In this document: positions 52,777-61,561 of the stretch, piece by piece
Numbering within the stretch: position 1 is the first letter of the stretch
Layout of the letters: each line of letters begins with the position of its first letter
DNA from: Microvirga alba
GTDB taxonomy: Bacteria > Pseudomonadota > Alphaproteobacteria > Rhizobiales > Beijerinckiaceae
Reading direction: 5' to 3'
Assembly (NCBI RefSeq): GCF_015694465.1
Contig: NZ_JADQDO010000002.1
Location: 372,001 to 436,000, forward strand
Length of the DNA stretch: 64,000 nucleotides
Made by a program: the position numbers and the translations under genes
Notes under the pieces: model-generated
Told to the model about the DNA's origin: nothing
Database searches by the model: none
The model's input: only the letters and a program-made list of their open reading frames with translations

Positions 52777-53721
52777 TCAAGGGGAACTCACTTTACCTTG
52801 AGCGGGCACGCGCCAGCGTCGGTGCATCCACAGCCATTGCTCGGGATTTTCGCGCACCCAGCCCTCCACGACGGAGGTCATCGCCTGCATCGCGCCCTGC
52901 ACGTCGATCTGGCCGTCCGCGTCGCGGGGCAGATCGAGCGGCGGGGTCAGCTGGAGTCGGAAGCGATGGTTGGGCAGGCGAATCACCCGAACGCCATGGA
53001 CCGGGCAGTCGAAGCGACGCGCGAACTTCCCCAGGATCGGGTTCACCAGCGCCGGACGACCCATGAAGTTCACCAGCACACCCCGGGTGAAATGCTGGTC
53101 GATGAGCATGCCGAGATGGCCGCCCTTTTCCAGAGCGCCCTGCATGGCGAAGGCCGCGCCCTGGCGCGCCGCCTCCAGACCGCCCATGGTCTCGCTGCGG
53201 ATCTCGTGCAGCACGCGGGCGATGGCGGGATCATTGGGCGCCCGAAACACCGCCGTTGCGTCGAGCCCGAACCGGGCGGCGCAGATGGCGGGCAATTCCC
53301 AATTGGCGAGATGGGCGGAGAAGATGATGCCGGGCTTGCCGTCGTCCCGCAGGCTTAGGAAATGCTCGATGCCGTCGACTTCCGTGCGGCCGGGAACGGT
53401 GCTGTCCGGGTCGAAATCGAACAATCTGCCGAGATGCGGATATTCGCCGCCCGTGCGACCGAGGTTGTCCCATGCGCCACGCGCGATGGCCCGCACTTCG
53501 GCATCCGACTTATCCGGATAGACCGCGCGGATATTGGCGAGCGCCGTCTTGTGCGCGGGAAGCAGCGGCCCGATCGTCCGCGCCAGGGCCGCGCCGACCG
53601 CCCCGGAGCGCTCCGGGCCGAGCGCCCGCGCCACGGCGAAGACGCCGCGCACGAATCCGACCATGACGCTTTCGGTCAGGCGCGAGGCAAGGCTGCGGGA
53701 GCGTTGGGTGTGATGGGCCAC
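52777..53721 (-). CDS. lpxXL: Lipid A very-long-chain acyltransferase LpxXL (LpxL/HtrB superfamily)
   Basis: 314-residue inner-membrane acyltransferase. The catalytic H-x4-E is His137/Glu142 in FSAHLANWELPA, and the C-terminus has WLWMHRRWR, both typical of the LpxL/LpxM/HtrB family. Clustering with acpXL and the fabXL/adh2XL genes identifies it as the transferase that moves a very-long-chain (ω-1)-hydroxy fatty acid from AcpXL to lipid A in Hyphomicrobiales. GTG start at 53721 with AGGA seven bases upstream. Unlike the classical cluster it is separated from adh2XL by two glycosyltransferase genes. Confidence 0.9.
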   Translation of the reverse strand: MAHHTQRSRSLASRLTESVMVGFVRGVFAVARALGPERSGAVGAALARTIGPLLPAHKTALANIRAVYPDKSDAEVRAIARGAWDNLGRTGGEYPHLGRLFDFDPDSTVPGRTEVDGIEHFLSLRDDGKPGIIFSAHLANWELPAICAARFGLDATAVFRAPNDPAIARVLHEIRSETMGGLEAARQGAAFAMQGALEKGGHLGMLIDQHFTRGVLVNFMGRPALVNPILGKFARRFDCPVHGVRVIRLPNHRFRLQLTPPLDLPRDADGQIDVQGAMQAMTSVVEGWVRENPEQWLWMHRRWRVPAQGKVSSP

Positions 53722-53775
53722 AAATTCGTCCTGGCGTGAAAACAGACCGCCTCTTTCCGCGACTTCTGCGCCGCG

Positions 53776-54945
53776 TCAAGAGCCGGAGGCGCGCGGCAGC
53801 TTGTCGTAGACGGAGATCAGCGTCTCGCGCTCCCGCGTCCAGCTCAAGGCGTCGGCGGCGACAAGAGCCTGCCGTTTCATCCGGTCGATGGCCGGGCGGT
53901 CGAGGCCGTTGAGGGCGTCGGCGATGGCGACCTCGTCGACCGGCGTGAGGCGGCCGCATTCATAACGCCCCAGAATTTCAGCCATGTCGGGAAGGGGCGA
54001 GGTGATGACCGCCAGACCCGCCGTCAGGTACTCGAACAGCTTGTTGGGCAGGGCGAAGCGGTTGTGGCGGCTTGAATCCGGCAGGATGCAAAGGCCGATA
54101 TCAGCCTCGGAAGCCTGTGAGACCACATGGCGCGGGGCAACAGAGGGTTCGAACCGGATGCGATCCGCCACGCCCTTCGACTCGGCCCGGGCCTTCAGGC
54201 CATCGAGATAGTTCGGAGCTCCTGATCCCCGCAGGATCAAGCGGAATTCGTCGCGCCAGAGGGGAACGGAATCGATGACGGCCTCCAGCCCGCGATTGTC
54301 GCGCAGGAGACCGTGGAAGAGAACCGCGATGGAAGAACCGACCGGACGGTATGGCGCGGGAGACGAATCCGGCACATTACGAACGACCGCCGGAACCGCG
54401 AGGCCGGGATACGCCTCCGTCAGCGCCTGGGCGATGCCGGGGCTGACCGTAATGACCGCATCGGCGGCGCGGATGCCGCGCTTCTCGATGGTCTTGACGT
54501 GGGCAAGCGCGGCGAGGCGCCATTTCAGGCTGTGCTCGTATTCGGCAATTGCCATTTCGTGGGTGTCGTAAACGATCCGCGACCCGCATTCCGCTTTGGC
54601 GTCGAGAGCCAGCGGCAGGGTGTTCCAATCGTTGGCGTGGACCGCATCCGGGCGGAAAGCGCGCAAAATCTTGCGGGCGCGGCGGCGGCCCTCATGAAGC
54701 CAGTAGAAGGCGTGCGAGGAGGCAGGCAGAAAATTCGCCGGAGCCTGGCGCAGAAGAATGCCCGCGCGAATGGCGAAGGGCGACGGCAGATCGGGCAGCA
54801 GGGCCACGCCGTAAGCCACGCCGCTCGGTGCGGGACCGTAGCCGACCAGCAGCACCTCGTGACCCGCCTGATGCAGGGTCTCGGCCGTTCGCAACACGCG
54901 CGAATCGCTGGCAAGGGGGTGGAAATCGAGAACGGCGATGCGCAT
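53776..54945 (-). CDS. GT4-like glycosyltransferase
   Basis: 389-residue glycosyltransferase of the GT-B fold. The acceptor domain opens MRIAVLDFHPLASDSRVLRTAETL and contains DAVHANDWNTLPLAL and YDTHEMAIAEYE. The donor domain shows IAVLFHGLLRDNRGLEAVI and ends with LPNKLFEYLTAGLAVITSPLPDMAEIL, which carries the nucleotide-sugar-binding Glu. It is probably involved in surface polysaccharide or glycolipid assembly. It sits inside the lipid A fatty-acid cluster, divergent from a second glycosyltransferase gene, suggesting a lipopolysaccharide-related acceptor, which is inference. Confidence 0.88.
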   Translation of the reverse strand: MRIAVLDFHPLASDSRVLRTAETLHQAGHEVLLVGYGPAPSGVAYGVALLPDLPSPFAIRAGILLRQAPANFLPASSHAFYWLHEGRRRARKILRAFRPDAVHANDWNTLPLALDAKAECGSRIVYDTHEMAIAEYEHSLKWRLAALAHVKTIEKRGIRAADAVITVSPGIAQALTEAYPGLAVPAVVRNVPDSSPAPYRPVGSSIAVLFHGLLRDNRGLEAVIDSVPLWRDEFRLILRGSGAPNYLDGLKARAESKGVADRIRFEPSVAPRHVVSQASEADIGLCILPDSSRHNRFALPNKLFEYLTAGLAVITSPLPDMAEILGRYECGRLTPVDEVAIADALNGLDRPAIDRMKRQALVAADALSWTRERETLISVYDKLPRASGS

Positions 54946-55038
54946 GAACGGTCAATAATCCTTGGCAGGGGCGATAGACCCTGCTGGCAACATTGTCCAG
55001 TGACCTAACGTGAAGCACTCGACGTCCAGACGGCAAGT

Positions 55039-56175
55039 TTGTACAACGCCGGACCCTTTGCAGCGGCGAGATTGTCCCTGACCACTTCGAGCACACACCG
55101 CGTCCTCTATATCTGTTGTGAGCGTATCGTCGCCGGCAGCGCCGCCGCGACGCATGTGCACGAGATCTGCGACGGTCTGACAAGACGCGGCTACGACGTC
55201 ACGCTGCAGGCGGAGCACGGCGAGGCCCGCAGCAACCTCGCGGGACAACTGGGCCGCTATGCCCGCGTTATCCTGGGCTCGCTTACCAGATTGCCCCGGG
55301 CCGACATCGTCTATTTCCGCTCGCATTTCGCCGCCTTCCCCATCGCCCTGGCAGCGTGGCTTTTGCGCAAGCCGACGATTCAGGAAATCAACGGCGTCTA
55401 TGCGGAGGCCTTCGTCACCCATCCGCGATTCGCGCGCCTGAAGGGCGTGTTGTCGTGGATGCAGCGCCAGCAATATCGCTGGGCGAGCGCGCTCATCGCG
55501 GTCACGCCGCAACTCGTCGAATGGGGCTCCAAGGAAGCGGGACACACCCGCGCCTATCATGTGGGCAATGGCGCGAACACGGAGCGCTTCCGGCCCGAGG
55601 GGCCGAAGACGCAGCGGACCCTCCCTTATGTGCTGTTTTTCGGCGGCATGACCCGCTGGCACGGCGTCGAGGTCATGCTCGATGCGGTGCAATCACCCGT
55701 GTGGCCGGAAGGCGTCGATCTGCTGCTCGCCGGCCCCGTGGTCGATCCCAGCCTGAAAGCCCGCATCATGGACGCGCCGCCCCATGTGGCGTGGCTCGAC
55801 CGGGTGCCGCAGGAAGAGCTTCCGGCCCTGATTCGCGGCGCGGTCGCAGCGCTGGTGCCCACCGTCGATCCGAGCGGGATCACCGCGCATGGCATCACGC
55901 CGCTCAAGCTGTTCGAGATGATGGCCTGCGGCCGACCCGTGATCGTCAGCGATTTCAAGGGCATGGCCGACCTGGTGCGCCAGGGGCCGGGCGGTCTGGT
56001 GATTCCCTCCGGCGACCCGGAGGCGCTCGCCCGCGCGGTCGGGACCCTCATCGCCGATCAGGCTGAGGCCGACGCGCTCGGCGCAGCCGGGGCCCGCATG
56101 ATCGCCGCCGACCATTCCTGGGACGCCCGCGCCGCCGAGACGGCGCAGGTCATCGAGAGTGTGGTGAAAGGATAA
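55039..56175 (+). CDS. GT4-family glycosyltransferase
   Basis: About 378 residues, GT-B fold. The N-terminal domain has HRVLYICCERIVAGSAAATHVHEICDGL and IQEINGVYAEAF; the donor domain has VLFFGGMTRWHGVEVMLDAV and the EX7E-type region GITPLKLFEMMACGRPVIVSDF. No ATG fits: the frame opens with TTG at 55039 and another TTG is at 55072, so the exact start is open. It is divergent from the glycosyltransferase at 53776, sharing a ~93-base promoter region, and lies within the lipid A cluster, so a role in the saccharide part of the same envelope structure is plausible. Confidence 0.87.
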   Translation: MYNAGPFAAARLSLTTSSTHRVLYICCERIVAGSAAATHVHEICDGLTRRGYDVTLQAEHGEARSNLAGQLGRYARVILGSLTRLPRADIVYFRSHFAAFPIALAAWLLRKPTIQEINGVYAEAFVTHPRFARLKGVLSWMQRQQYRWASALIAVTPQLVEWGSKEAGHTRAYHVGNGANTERFRPEGPKTQRTLPYVLFFGGMTRWHGVEVMLDAVQSPVWPEGVDLLLAGPVVDPSLKARIMDAPPHVAWLDRVPQEELPALIRGAVAALVPTVDPSGITAHGITPLKLFEMMACGRPVIVSDFKGMADLVRQGPGGLVIPSGDPEALARAVGTLIADQAEADALGAAGARMIAADHSWDARAAETAQVIESVVKG

Positions 56176-56189
56176 CGGCACCCGCCACT

Positions 56190-56333
56190 GTCATTCCGGG
56201 GCCGCGAAGCGGAGACTGGAACCCATAAGCGCCGACGTTTCCAAAGACGACGATACGGAAAAGACTGCGTTTCTTCCGAAAAGGTCAGCGTTTCTGGGTT
56301 CCGGGCGCTCGCGAACGCTCGCCCCGGAATGAC
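56190..56333. repeat. 144-base inverted-repeat element
   Basis: GTCATTCCGGGGC at 56190–56202 and its exact complement at 56321–56333 form 13-bp terminal arms. Inner segments GGAACCCA and TGGGTTCC also pair. This is the 'GTCATTCC…GGAATGAC' dispersed repeat type common in Alphaproteobacteria. It fills the gap between the convergent glycosyltransferase and adh2XL genes. Confidence 0.85.
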
Positions 56334-56355
56334 GGTCGTCGAACTTCGAGCACCC

Positions 56356-57378
56356 TTAGAACGTCACGACGATCTTGCCGAAAGCCTTGCGGCTTTCCAG
56401 CCGTTCCAGCCCCTTTTGGAAATCGTCGAGCTTGAAGACGGAATCGATCACCGGGGACATGCCGCCCGCCATCTTGTCGAGCGATTCCGTGATGTTGCGC
56501 ATGTTGCAGCCGAACGACCCGAAGATCCGGTATTGCTGCTGGAAGAGTTGCATCAGGTTCATGGTCGTCGAGATGCCCGACGTCGAGCCGCAGGTGACGA
56601 GCCGCCCGCCGCGCTTGAGGCAGAGAAGCGAACCATTCCAGGTGTCGACGCCCACATGCTCGAACACCACATCGACGCCTTTTCGCTTGGTGAGGCGGCG
56701 AACTTCGCCCTCGAAACGCTCGGTGCGGTAATTGATGACATGGTCCGCGCCGAGCGCCTTGGCCTTCTCACCCTTCTCGTCGTCGCCGACGGTGGTGAAA
56801 ACCTCGCAGCCGATGGCCTTCGCCATCTTGATCGCCGCCGTGCCGATGCCGGAGCCGCCCGCGTGGACGAGGATCGATTCACCGGGCTCCAGCTTGGCGT
56901 TGTCGAACAGCATGTGTTGCACGGTGCCAAAGCCGATGGGCGCGCAGGCCGCGTCCTCGAAAGACACGTTCGACGGTACCGGGATCACGAGACGCTCGGG
57001 CCGGTTGATCAGTTCACGCGCGAAGCCGTCGATATGGAAGCCCATGATGCCGGCGACGTTCTCGCAGAGATTGTCGCGCCCCTCACGGCATGCCTTGCAG
57101 TGCCCGCAGGTCTCCGCGCCATACATGGTGACCTTGTCGCCGACCTTGAATTTCGTGACGCCGTCGCCCACGGCCGCGATCTCGCCGGAGGCTTCCACGC
57201 CCACCGCCTGCGGCATCTTGCGCTTGGCGAACGCCATGCCGCGAAAGCCCCAGACATCGAGATAGTTGAGCGCCAACGCCTTCACGCGGATCTGCACCTC
57301 GCCGGAGCCCGGAGGCGGCGGGGCGTCCATCTCGGTGATGCGAAGGTCACGGTCGCCGAAAAGCTGAAGGGCACGCAT
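56356..57378 (-). CDS. adh2XL: Zinc-binding alcohol dehydrogenase of the VLCFA cluster
   Basis: 340-residue medium-chain dehydrogenase. The GroES-like domain includes ALNYLDVWGFRGM and VGVEASGEIAAVGDGV. A structural-zinc-like four-cysteine set lies in ETCGHCKACREGRDNLC, and the Rossmann motif is HAGGSGIGTAAIKMAKAIG. In rhizobial acpXL clusters the equivalent gene (adh2XL) is placed in the pathway making the 27-hydroxy-octacosanoate chain of lipid A; its exact redox step is not settled to my knowledge. The start at 57378 is the usual MRALQL; the frame extends to 57447. Confidence 0.9.
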   Translation of the reverse strand: MRALQLFGDRDLRITEMDAPPPPGSGEVQIRVKALALNYLDVWGFRGMAFAKRKMPQAVGVEASGEIAAVGDGVTKFKVGDKVTMYGAETCGHCKACREGRDNLCENVAGIMGFHIDGFARELINRPERLVIPVPSNVSFEDAACAPIGFGTVQHMLFDNAKLEPGESILVHAGGSGIGTAAIKMAKAIGCEVFTTVGDDEKGEKAKALGADHVINYRTERFEGEVRRLTKRKGVDVVFEHVGVDTWNGSLLCLKRGGRLVTCGSTSGISTTMNLMQLFQQQYRIFGSFGCNMRNITESLDKMAGGMSPVIDSVFKLDDFQKGLERLESRKAFGKIVVTF

Positions 57379-57694
57379 GGGGTGGGGTCCTTGACGGTCT
57401 TTTCCGGGCTTCACGGGGAAGCCTCTCGAAACGAGATCCCGAGACAAGCCCGGGGGATGGACATGAAACTTGAGCCAAGGCGATTAAAGCGCGGGCTGCC
57501 GGATGACAAGCTCTGCAGCTCTCTCAGTGCCATGGCTTACGCTGGAGGCGATCTGGAGTCGGGTTCAGGATGAGGCGCGAGCACCGCAACATTGTCATTC
57601 CCGCGTAGGCGGGAACCCATATCCGCCGACGGAGCCTCATCGCGCTGCGACAGAGGCTATGGATCCGGCCTTCGCCGGGATGACGGGCAGGACT
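57379..57694. other. Gap between fabG and adh2XL
   Basis: 316 bases without a credible gene. The left half has no recognisable structure. The right half holds the inverted-repeat element at 57594–57684. Confidence 0.6.
57594..57684. repeat. 91-base inverted-repeat element
   Basis: GTCATTCCCGC at the left end and GCCGGGATGAC at the right end form imperfect terminal arms of the same repeat family as 56190–56333. An inner hairpin CCCGCGTAGGCGGG lies at the left. Confidence 0.75.
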
Positions 57695-58441
57695 TTACCG
57701 ATGCACGCCGATCATCGAGGTGAGGCCGCCGTCGAGGGGGAGCACCGTGCCGGTCATGTAGGCGGCGGGTTCGCTCATGAGGAAGGCGGCAAGCCCCGCG
57801 ATTTCCTCCGGCTTGGCGAAGCGGCCGGCCGGGATCTGCTTTTCCATGTTTTCGCGATAGGCGGCGTAAGGGGCCATCATGTCCGTGTCGATGAAGCCCG
57901 GAGCGATGACGTTGACGGTCACACCGCGCTTGGCCGTCTCGATGGCGAGCGTGCGGCAATAGGACAGGAGCGCGCCTTTCGAGGCCGCGTAGGCCGCGTT
58001 ACCGGGGTTGCCCTGGAGCGCGGCGACGGAGCCGATGGCGACGATGCGTCCGGCCCGCGCACGGATCATGTTCCGCATCAGGGTCTTGGCGATGCGAGTC
58101 ATGGACCAGAAGTTCACCTGCATGGCGGCTTCGGCCTTGTCCTGCTGCATCATGGCGGCAAGCGCGTCGTAAGGCTGGCCGGCATTGTGCACGAAACCGA
58201 AGAAGGTCTCGGCTTCGATGCTCTCGCAGAAATCCTCCAAAGCCGCCTTGTTGGCGAGATCGAGCGCGTGCGCCTTGATGGAGCGGCCCGGGTGCGCCGT
58301 CATCAGCTCATCGGCCAGCTCAAGCGCAGCGCCGCCCGAGGAGCGATAGGTGAAATCCACGTCGTGGCCGGAAGCGGCCAGCGCCCGCACGATCGCCGCG
58401 CCGACACCCTTGCCGCCGCCTGTCACAAAAACACGGGTCAT
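57695..58441 (-). CDS. fabG: 3-oxoacyl-ACP reductase (FabG-like) of the VLCFA cluster
   Basis: 248-residue short-chain dehydrogenase with a complete active site: TGGGKGVGAAIV cofactor loop, HNAGQ, Ser in VAIGSVAALQG, YAASKGALL, and NVIAPGFIDTDMM. NADPH-dependent reduction of 3-oxoacyl-ACP is the expected reaction. Its place between fabF1XL and adh2XL suggests it serves the elongation cycle on AcpXL, supplying the reductase activity for very-long-chain synthesis, rather than housekeeping fatty-acid synthesis. The gap to fabF1XL (98 bases) carries a REP-like palindrome at 58465–58483. Confidence 0.9.
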   Translation of the reverse strand: MTRVFVTGGGKGVGAAIVRALAASGHDVDFTYRSSGGAALELADELMTAHPGRSIKAHALDLANKAALEDFCESIEAETFFGFVHNAGQPYDALAAMMQQDKAEAAMQVNFWSMTRIAKTLMRNMIRARAGRIVAIGSVAALQGNPGNAAYAASKGALLSYCRTLAIETAKRGVTVNVIAPGFIDTDMMAPYAAYRENMEKQIPAGRFAKPEEIAGLAAFLMSEPAAYMTGTVLPLDGGLTSMIGVHR

Positions 58442-58464
58442 GGATCAATGCTCCGACAGAGTGC

Positions 58465-58483
58465 CCTCCCCCTTATGGGGAGG
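58465..58483. repeat. REP-like hairpin between fabF1XL and fabG
   Basis: CCTCCCC at 58465–58471 pairs with GGGGAGG at 58477–58483 around a 5-base loop. Same C/T–G/A style as the repeats at 10.6, 33.8 and 50.6 kb. Confidence 0.6.
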
Positions 58484-58539
58484 ATTTAAGGTGGGGCGCA
58501 CCGCAGGATGGCGCGTTTGTTGAAGACCAGCGGTCGGCG

Positions 58540-59811
58540 TTACTTCGGCTCCGCCCCGAACACGAGGCAGGTGTTCTGGCCGCCGAACCCGAAGGAGTTC
58601 GAGAGCACGTAATTGACGGAAGCATCCCGCGCCACGTTCGGCACCACATCGAGCGGGATCGCCGGATCCGGCACGTTGTAATTGATGGTCGGCGGAATGC
58701 GCCCCGTCGCGATGGTGAGAAGCGACATCACCGCCTCGACCGCGCCCGCCGCGGTCAGCGTGTGCCCGATCATCGACTTGTTCGACGAAATCGGCAGGCT
58801 GGCCATGCGCTCGCCGAACACCGCGGTGCAGCTCATGGCTTCCATCTTGTCGTTTTCCGGCGTCGAGGTGCCGTGGGCGTTGATATAGCCAATGTCGTCG
58901 GGCGACAGGCCGGCATCGGAAAGCGCGTCCCGGATCGCCGCGATGCCCGGCGCACCGTCCGGGCTGGAGCGGGTGCGGTGGAAGCCGTCGCCCTTTTCGC
59001 CGCAGCCGAGCACATAGCCGAGGATTGTCGCGCCGCGCGCCTTGGCGGATTCCGCGTTCTCCAGAACAAGCGCCGCGCCGCCCTCGCCCATGACGAAGCC
59101 ATCGCGGTTCTTCGAGAAGGGTTTTGAGGCCGCGTCCGGGTTGTCGTTCTGCGTCGAGAGCGCCGAGAGCAGCGAGAAGCGGATCAACGATTCCGGGTTC
59201 ACGGAGCCGTCGGTGCCGATGCAGAGCGCCGCATCCGTTTCACCACGCCGGATCGCCTCGACGCCGAGCTGGATTGCGGTCGCGCCAGACGAGCAGGCAG
59301 TCGAGAGCGAGATCGGCGAACCCTTGGTGCCGAATTTGTCGGCGACCCGGTCGGCGACCGTGCCGAAAATGAAGAGATCGTGCCACGCCTTGAACCGGCC
59401 CTCGGAAGCGGCCTTCAGGACATCGGCATAGGTCACGTCGCCCTGTTGGCCGGAAGCCTTGGCCAGCGCCTCGCGCTGCGGCCATTCCATCTCGACCGGC
59501 GGCACGGCGATGAAAAGCGCCCCCGGGAAGTCGGCCGTCGCCAATCCCGATTGCCCCACCGCCTCCTCGGCCGCGAGAACGGCGAGGCGCTCGGAGAGCA
59601 TGGGCGCGCAGAAGGGATCGACCTGAACGTTGTCGATGGTGCCCGCGATGGTGGTGCGCAGGCCATCGACCGGGAAACGGTTGATGCGGTGAATGCCGGA
59701 TTTGCCCGCCGTCAGCGCGGCCCAGGTGTCGTCCTTGCCCTGGCCGATGGAGGTGACCACGCCGATGCCGGTGACGGCAACGAGCGGACGGCCTTGTTTG
59801 TCATGAGCCAT
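58540..59811 (-). CDS. fabF1XL: Beta-ketoacyl-ACP synthase, catalytic (FabF1XL)
   Basis: 423-residue condensing enzyme of the KASII type with all three catalytic residues: Cys173 in STACSSGATAIQLG, His313 in INAHGTSTPEND and His350 in SNKSMIGHTLTAAGAVEA. It elongates the acyl chain on AcpXL toward C28. It is encoded immediately after a degenerate partner (fabF2XL, 10 bases upstream), in a layout like ketosynthase/chain-length-factor pairs, and probably works as a heterodimer with it; that is inference. Confidence 0.93.
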   Translation of the reverse strand: MAHDKQGRPLVAVTGIGVVTSIGQGKDDTWAALTAGKSGIHRINRFPVDGLRTTIAGTIDNVQVDPFCAPMLSERLAVLAAEEAVGQSGLATADFPGALFIAVPPVEMEWPQREALAKASGQQGDVTYADVLKAASEGRFKAWHDLFIFGTVADRVADKFGTKGSPISLSTACSSGATAIQLGVEAIRRGETDAALCIGTDGSVNPESLIRFSLLSALSTQNDNPDAASKPFSKNRDGFVMGEGGAALVLENAESAKARGATILGYVLGCGEKGDGFHRTRSSPDGAPGIAAIRDALSDAGLSPDDIGYINAHGTSTPENDKMEAMSCTAVFGERMASLPISSNKSMIGHTLTAAGAVEAVMSLLTIATGRIPPTINYNVPDPAIPLDVVPNVARDASVNYVLSNSFGFGGQNTCLVFGAEPK

Positions 59812-59821
59812 GCCGTTCTCC

Positions 59822-60946
59822 TCAACCCGCCTTGGTGAGCCGCACGGCCCCTTCGCCGCGCCAATGCCCGATGGACGTGACCAGCGCGTCGGACGCCTGT
59901 CCCTTCGCGATCAGCGCCGCTGCGATCGCAACGCCTGCGGGAGCCTGCGCCTCCATGGTGTGGCCGATGACATCGGCCGTCGCATAGACCGCCGCGTTCG
60001 GCGCGAAATCCTTCAAGGCGGCCTGTTCGTCTTCCGTGATACCCTTCACGCCGGTCGCGCCGGACAGAACGACATCGGGCTTTGCACCGAGGGCGGCAGC
60101 TTGCGCCTGCAGCTTCTTCCCGACGCTGCCCGGCCCGCGCCGATGGCGGTCGGATGTGATGCCGGTGACAGAAGCAAGTGCCGTTGCACCACGCGTGGCG
60201 GCGTGCTCGCGGGATTCCAGAACCAGGAAGCACGCGCCGCTGCCGAGAATGAGGCCGCCGCCGTCAGCGGGGCGGTCCCAGACCGGGCGATGCGGCTTCT
60301 TCCAGAGGAAGCCGCCCATTTCGTAGATCAGAAGCGCGTCGGGGCGCTCGGCATTGTAGGCGCCGCCCACGAGGAAGATGTCGTTCTGGCCCGAGGCGAT
60401 GCGCGATTGCGCCACGCGCAGGGCGTCGACGCCGCTCGATTCCTCGCCCATGAAGGTCCGCGAGGCGCCGGTCACGCCGTGAACGATGGAGATGTTGCCG
60501 GCCAGAAGGTTCGAGAGCTGCGCCAGAAACAGGGTCGGACGCAGGTCGCCCATTAGGCGCTCGTTGAGGAACACGCCCGGGTTTTCGGCTCCGCGAAGCC
60601 CCGTGAGGATCTGCCCGTCAACCGCATAATCCCGCTCGCCGCCGCCGGCGGCCACGATCAGGTGCATGCGGCTCTTGAGGGCGGCGTCCTCCTTGACCCC
60701 GGCGGATTCGAGCGCGAGGCCCGCCGCGTAGCAGCCGAGCTTCTGCCAGGGCTCCATCTGCCGTTGGTCGGATTTCTTGGCTATCTGCTTGTCGTAATCC
60801 GGTGCCGCCACCGGGTGCACCGGATAGGGCGCGAAGGTTTCGAGGTCCGTGCGCGGGGATGAAGTCGTCAGGGCCGCCAGATGGGCGTCCACGCCCTCGC
60901 CCGCGCAGGAGATAAGGCCAATGCCGGTTACAACGACGTCACGCAT
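59822..60946 (-). CDS. fabF2XL: Ketosynthase-like protein lacking catalytic Cys and one His (FabF2XL)
   Basis: 374-residue thiolase-fold protein of the beta-ketoacyl synthase family. The region where the nucleophile elbow should be reads ISIVHGVTGASRTFMGEESSG (151–171) with no Cys. The HGTST motif is replaced by LSGATGVKGITE (295–305). Only the second His region survives, at His329 (ADVIGHTMEAQAPAG). It should therefore not condense by itself and resembles a chain-length factor. The start codon overlaps the fabZXL stop by one base (TGATG), so the genes are coupled. The fabF2XL name rests on cluster position. Confidence 0.9.
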   Translation of the reverse strand: MRDVVVTGIGLISCAGEGVDAHLAALTTSSPRTDLETFAPYPVHPVAAPDYDKQIAKKSDQRQMEPWQKLGCYAAGLALESAGVKEDAALKSRMHLIVAAGGGERDYAVDGQILTGLRGAENPGVFLNERLMGDLRPTLFLAQLSNLLAGNISIVHGVTGASRTFMGEESSGVDALRVAQSRIASGQNDIFLVGGAYNAERPDALLIYEMGGFLWKKPHRPVWDRPADGGGLILGSGACFLVLESREHAATRGATALASVTGITSDRHRRGPGSVGKKLQAQAAALGAKPDVVLSGATGVKGITEDEQAALKDFAPNAAVYATADVIGHTMEAQAPAGVAIAAALIAKGQASDALVTSIGHWRGEGAVRLTKAG

Positions 60947-61407
60947 CAAGCGGTCTCCGTCAACAGGCCGATACGGCGCGCCTGCGCCCGCATGAGGCCA
61001 TCCATGCCTTCAGGAAAGGGCATGATCCTGAACCGCAACTCCGCGTCGCAGATCGGCTTGCCCTCGGCGGCAATCTTGGCTTTCGTCACCGCATAGCCCG
61101 AGCCCTCGTGCTCCAGCTGCGCAGTGACGGTCAGAACCGTGCCCGGACCCACGAAGGTGCGGAAGCGCGCCTTGTCGACGCCCATCAGGAACGGCATGTG
61201 GGTGAAGTTCATCAGGCCCAGCACGAGATAGCCGGAGGCCTGGGCCATGGTCTCGGTGAGCAGGACGCCCGGCACGAGAGGATGTCCGGGGAAATGTCCC
61301 TCGAAGACGGGACTTTCCATCGGCACGGTCGACGACACCTCGATCCGCTTCGCGTCGCGGTCGAGGATCGTCACCCGATCGATCATTTCAAAATATTCGA
61401 GGCGCAT
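60946..61407 (-). CDS. fabZXL: 3-hydroxyacyl-ACP dehydratase (FabZXL)
   Basis: 153-residue hot-dog-fold dehydratase. The motif GHFPGHPLVPGVLLTETMAQASG supplies the active-site His38 and Glu52. The opening MRLEYFEMIDRV is the typical start of the cluster-specific FabZ homologue. It removes water from 3-hydroxyacyl-AcpXL during very-long-chain elongation. The start at 61407 is chosen for that N-terminus; the frame extends to 61443. It is separated from acpXL by about 150 bases, so a second promoter is possible there. Confidence 0.92.
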   Translation of the reverse strand: MRLEYFEMIDRVTILDRDAKRIEVSSTVPMESPVFEGHFPGHPLVPGVLLTETMAQASGYLVLGLMNFTHMPFLMGVDKARFRTFVGPGTVLTVTAQLEHEGSGYAVTKAKIAAEGKPICDAELRFRIMPFPEGMDGLMRAQARRIGLLTETA

Positions 61408-61561
61408 CCGGATCCCGAACCACTTCCTGGTGAACCTGCCCATGTCGCCCCGGCCGGGTCAAGCAAGGATCAAGGAATCCACGAGGGCAAGCTCTTGATG
61501 GATCGCCTCTCCGAGCCGGCTTCGAAAGCCAGCCCGCCGGGGTGCGACATGCGCGGTGTTT

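Noticed and set aside
54140..54165. GGTTCGAACC-like string suggesting a tRNA T-arm
   Set aside because: Sits inside a glycosyltransferase reading frame with no acceptor stem or anticodon arm around it; no tRNA found in the window.
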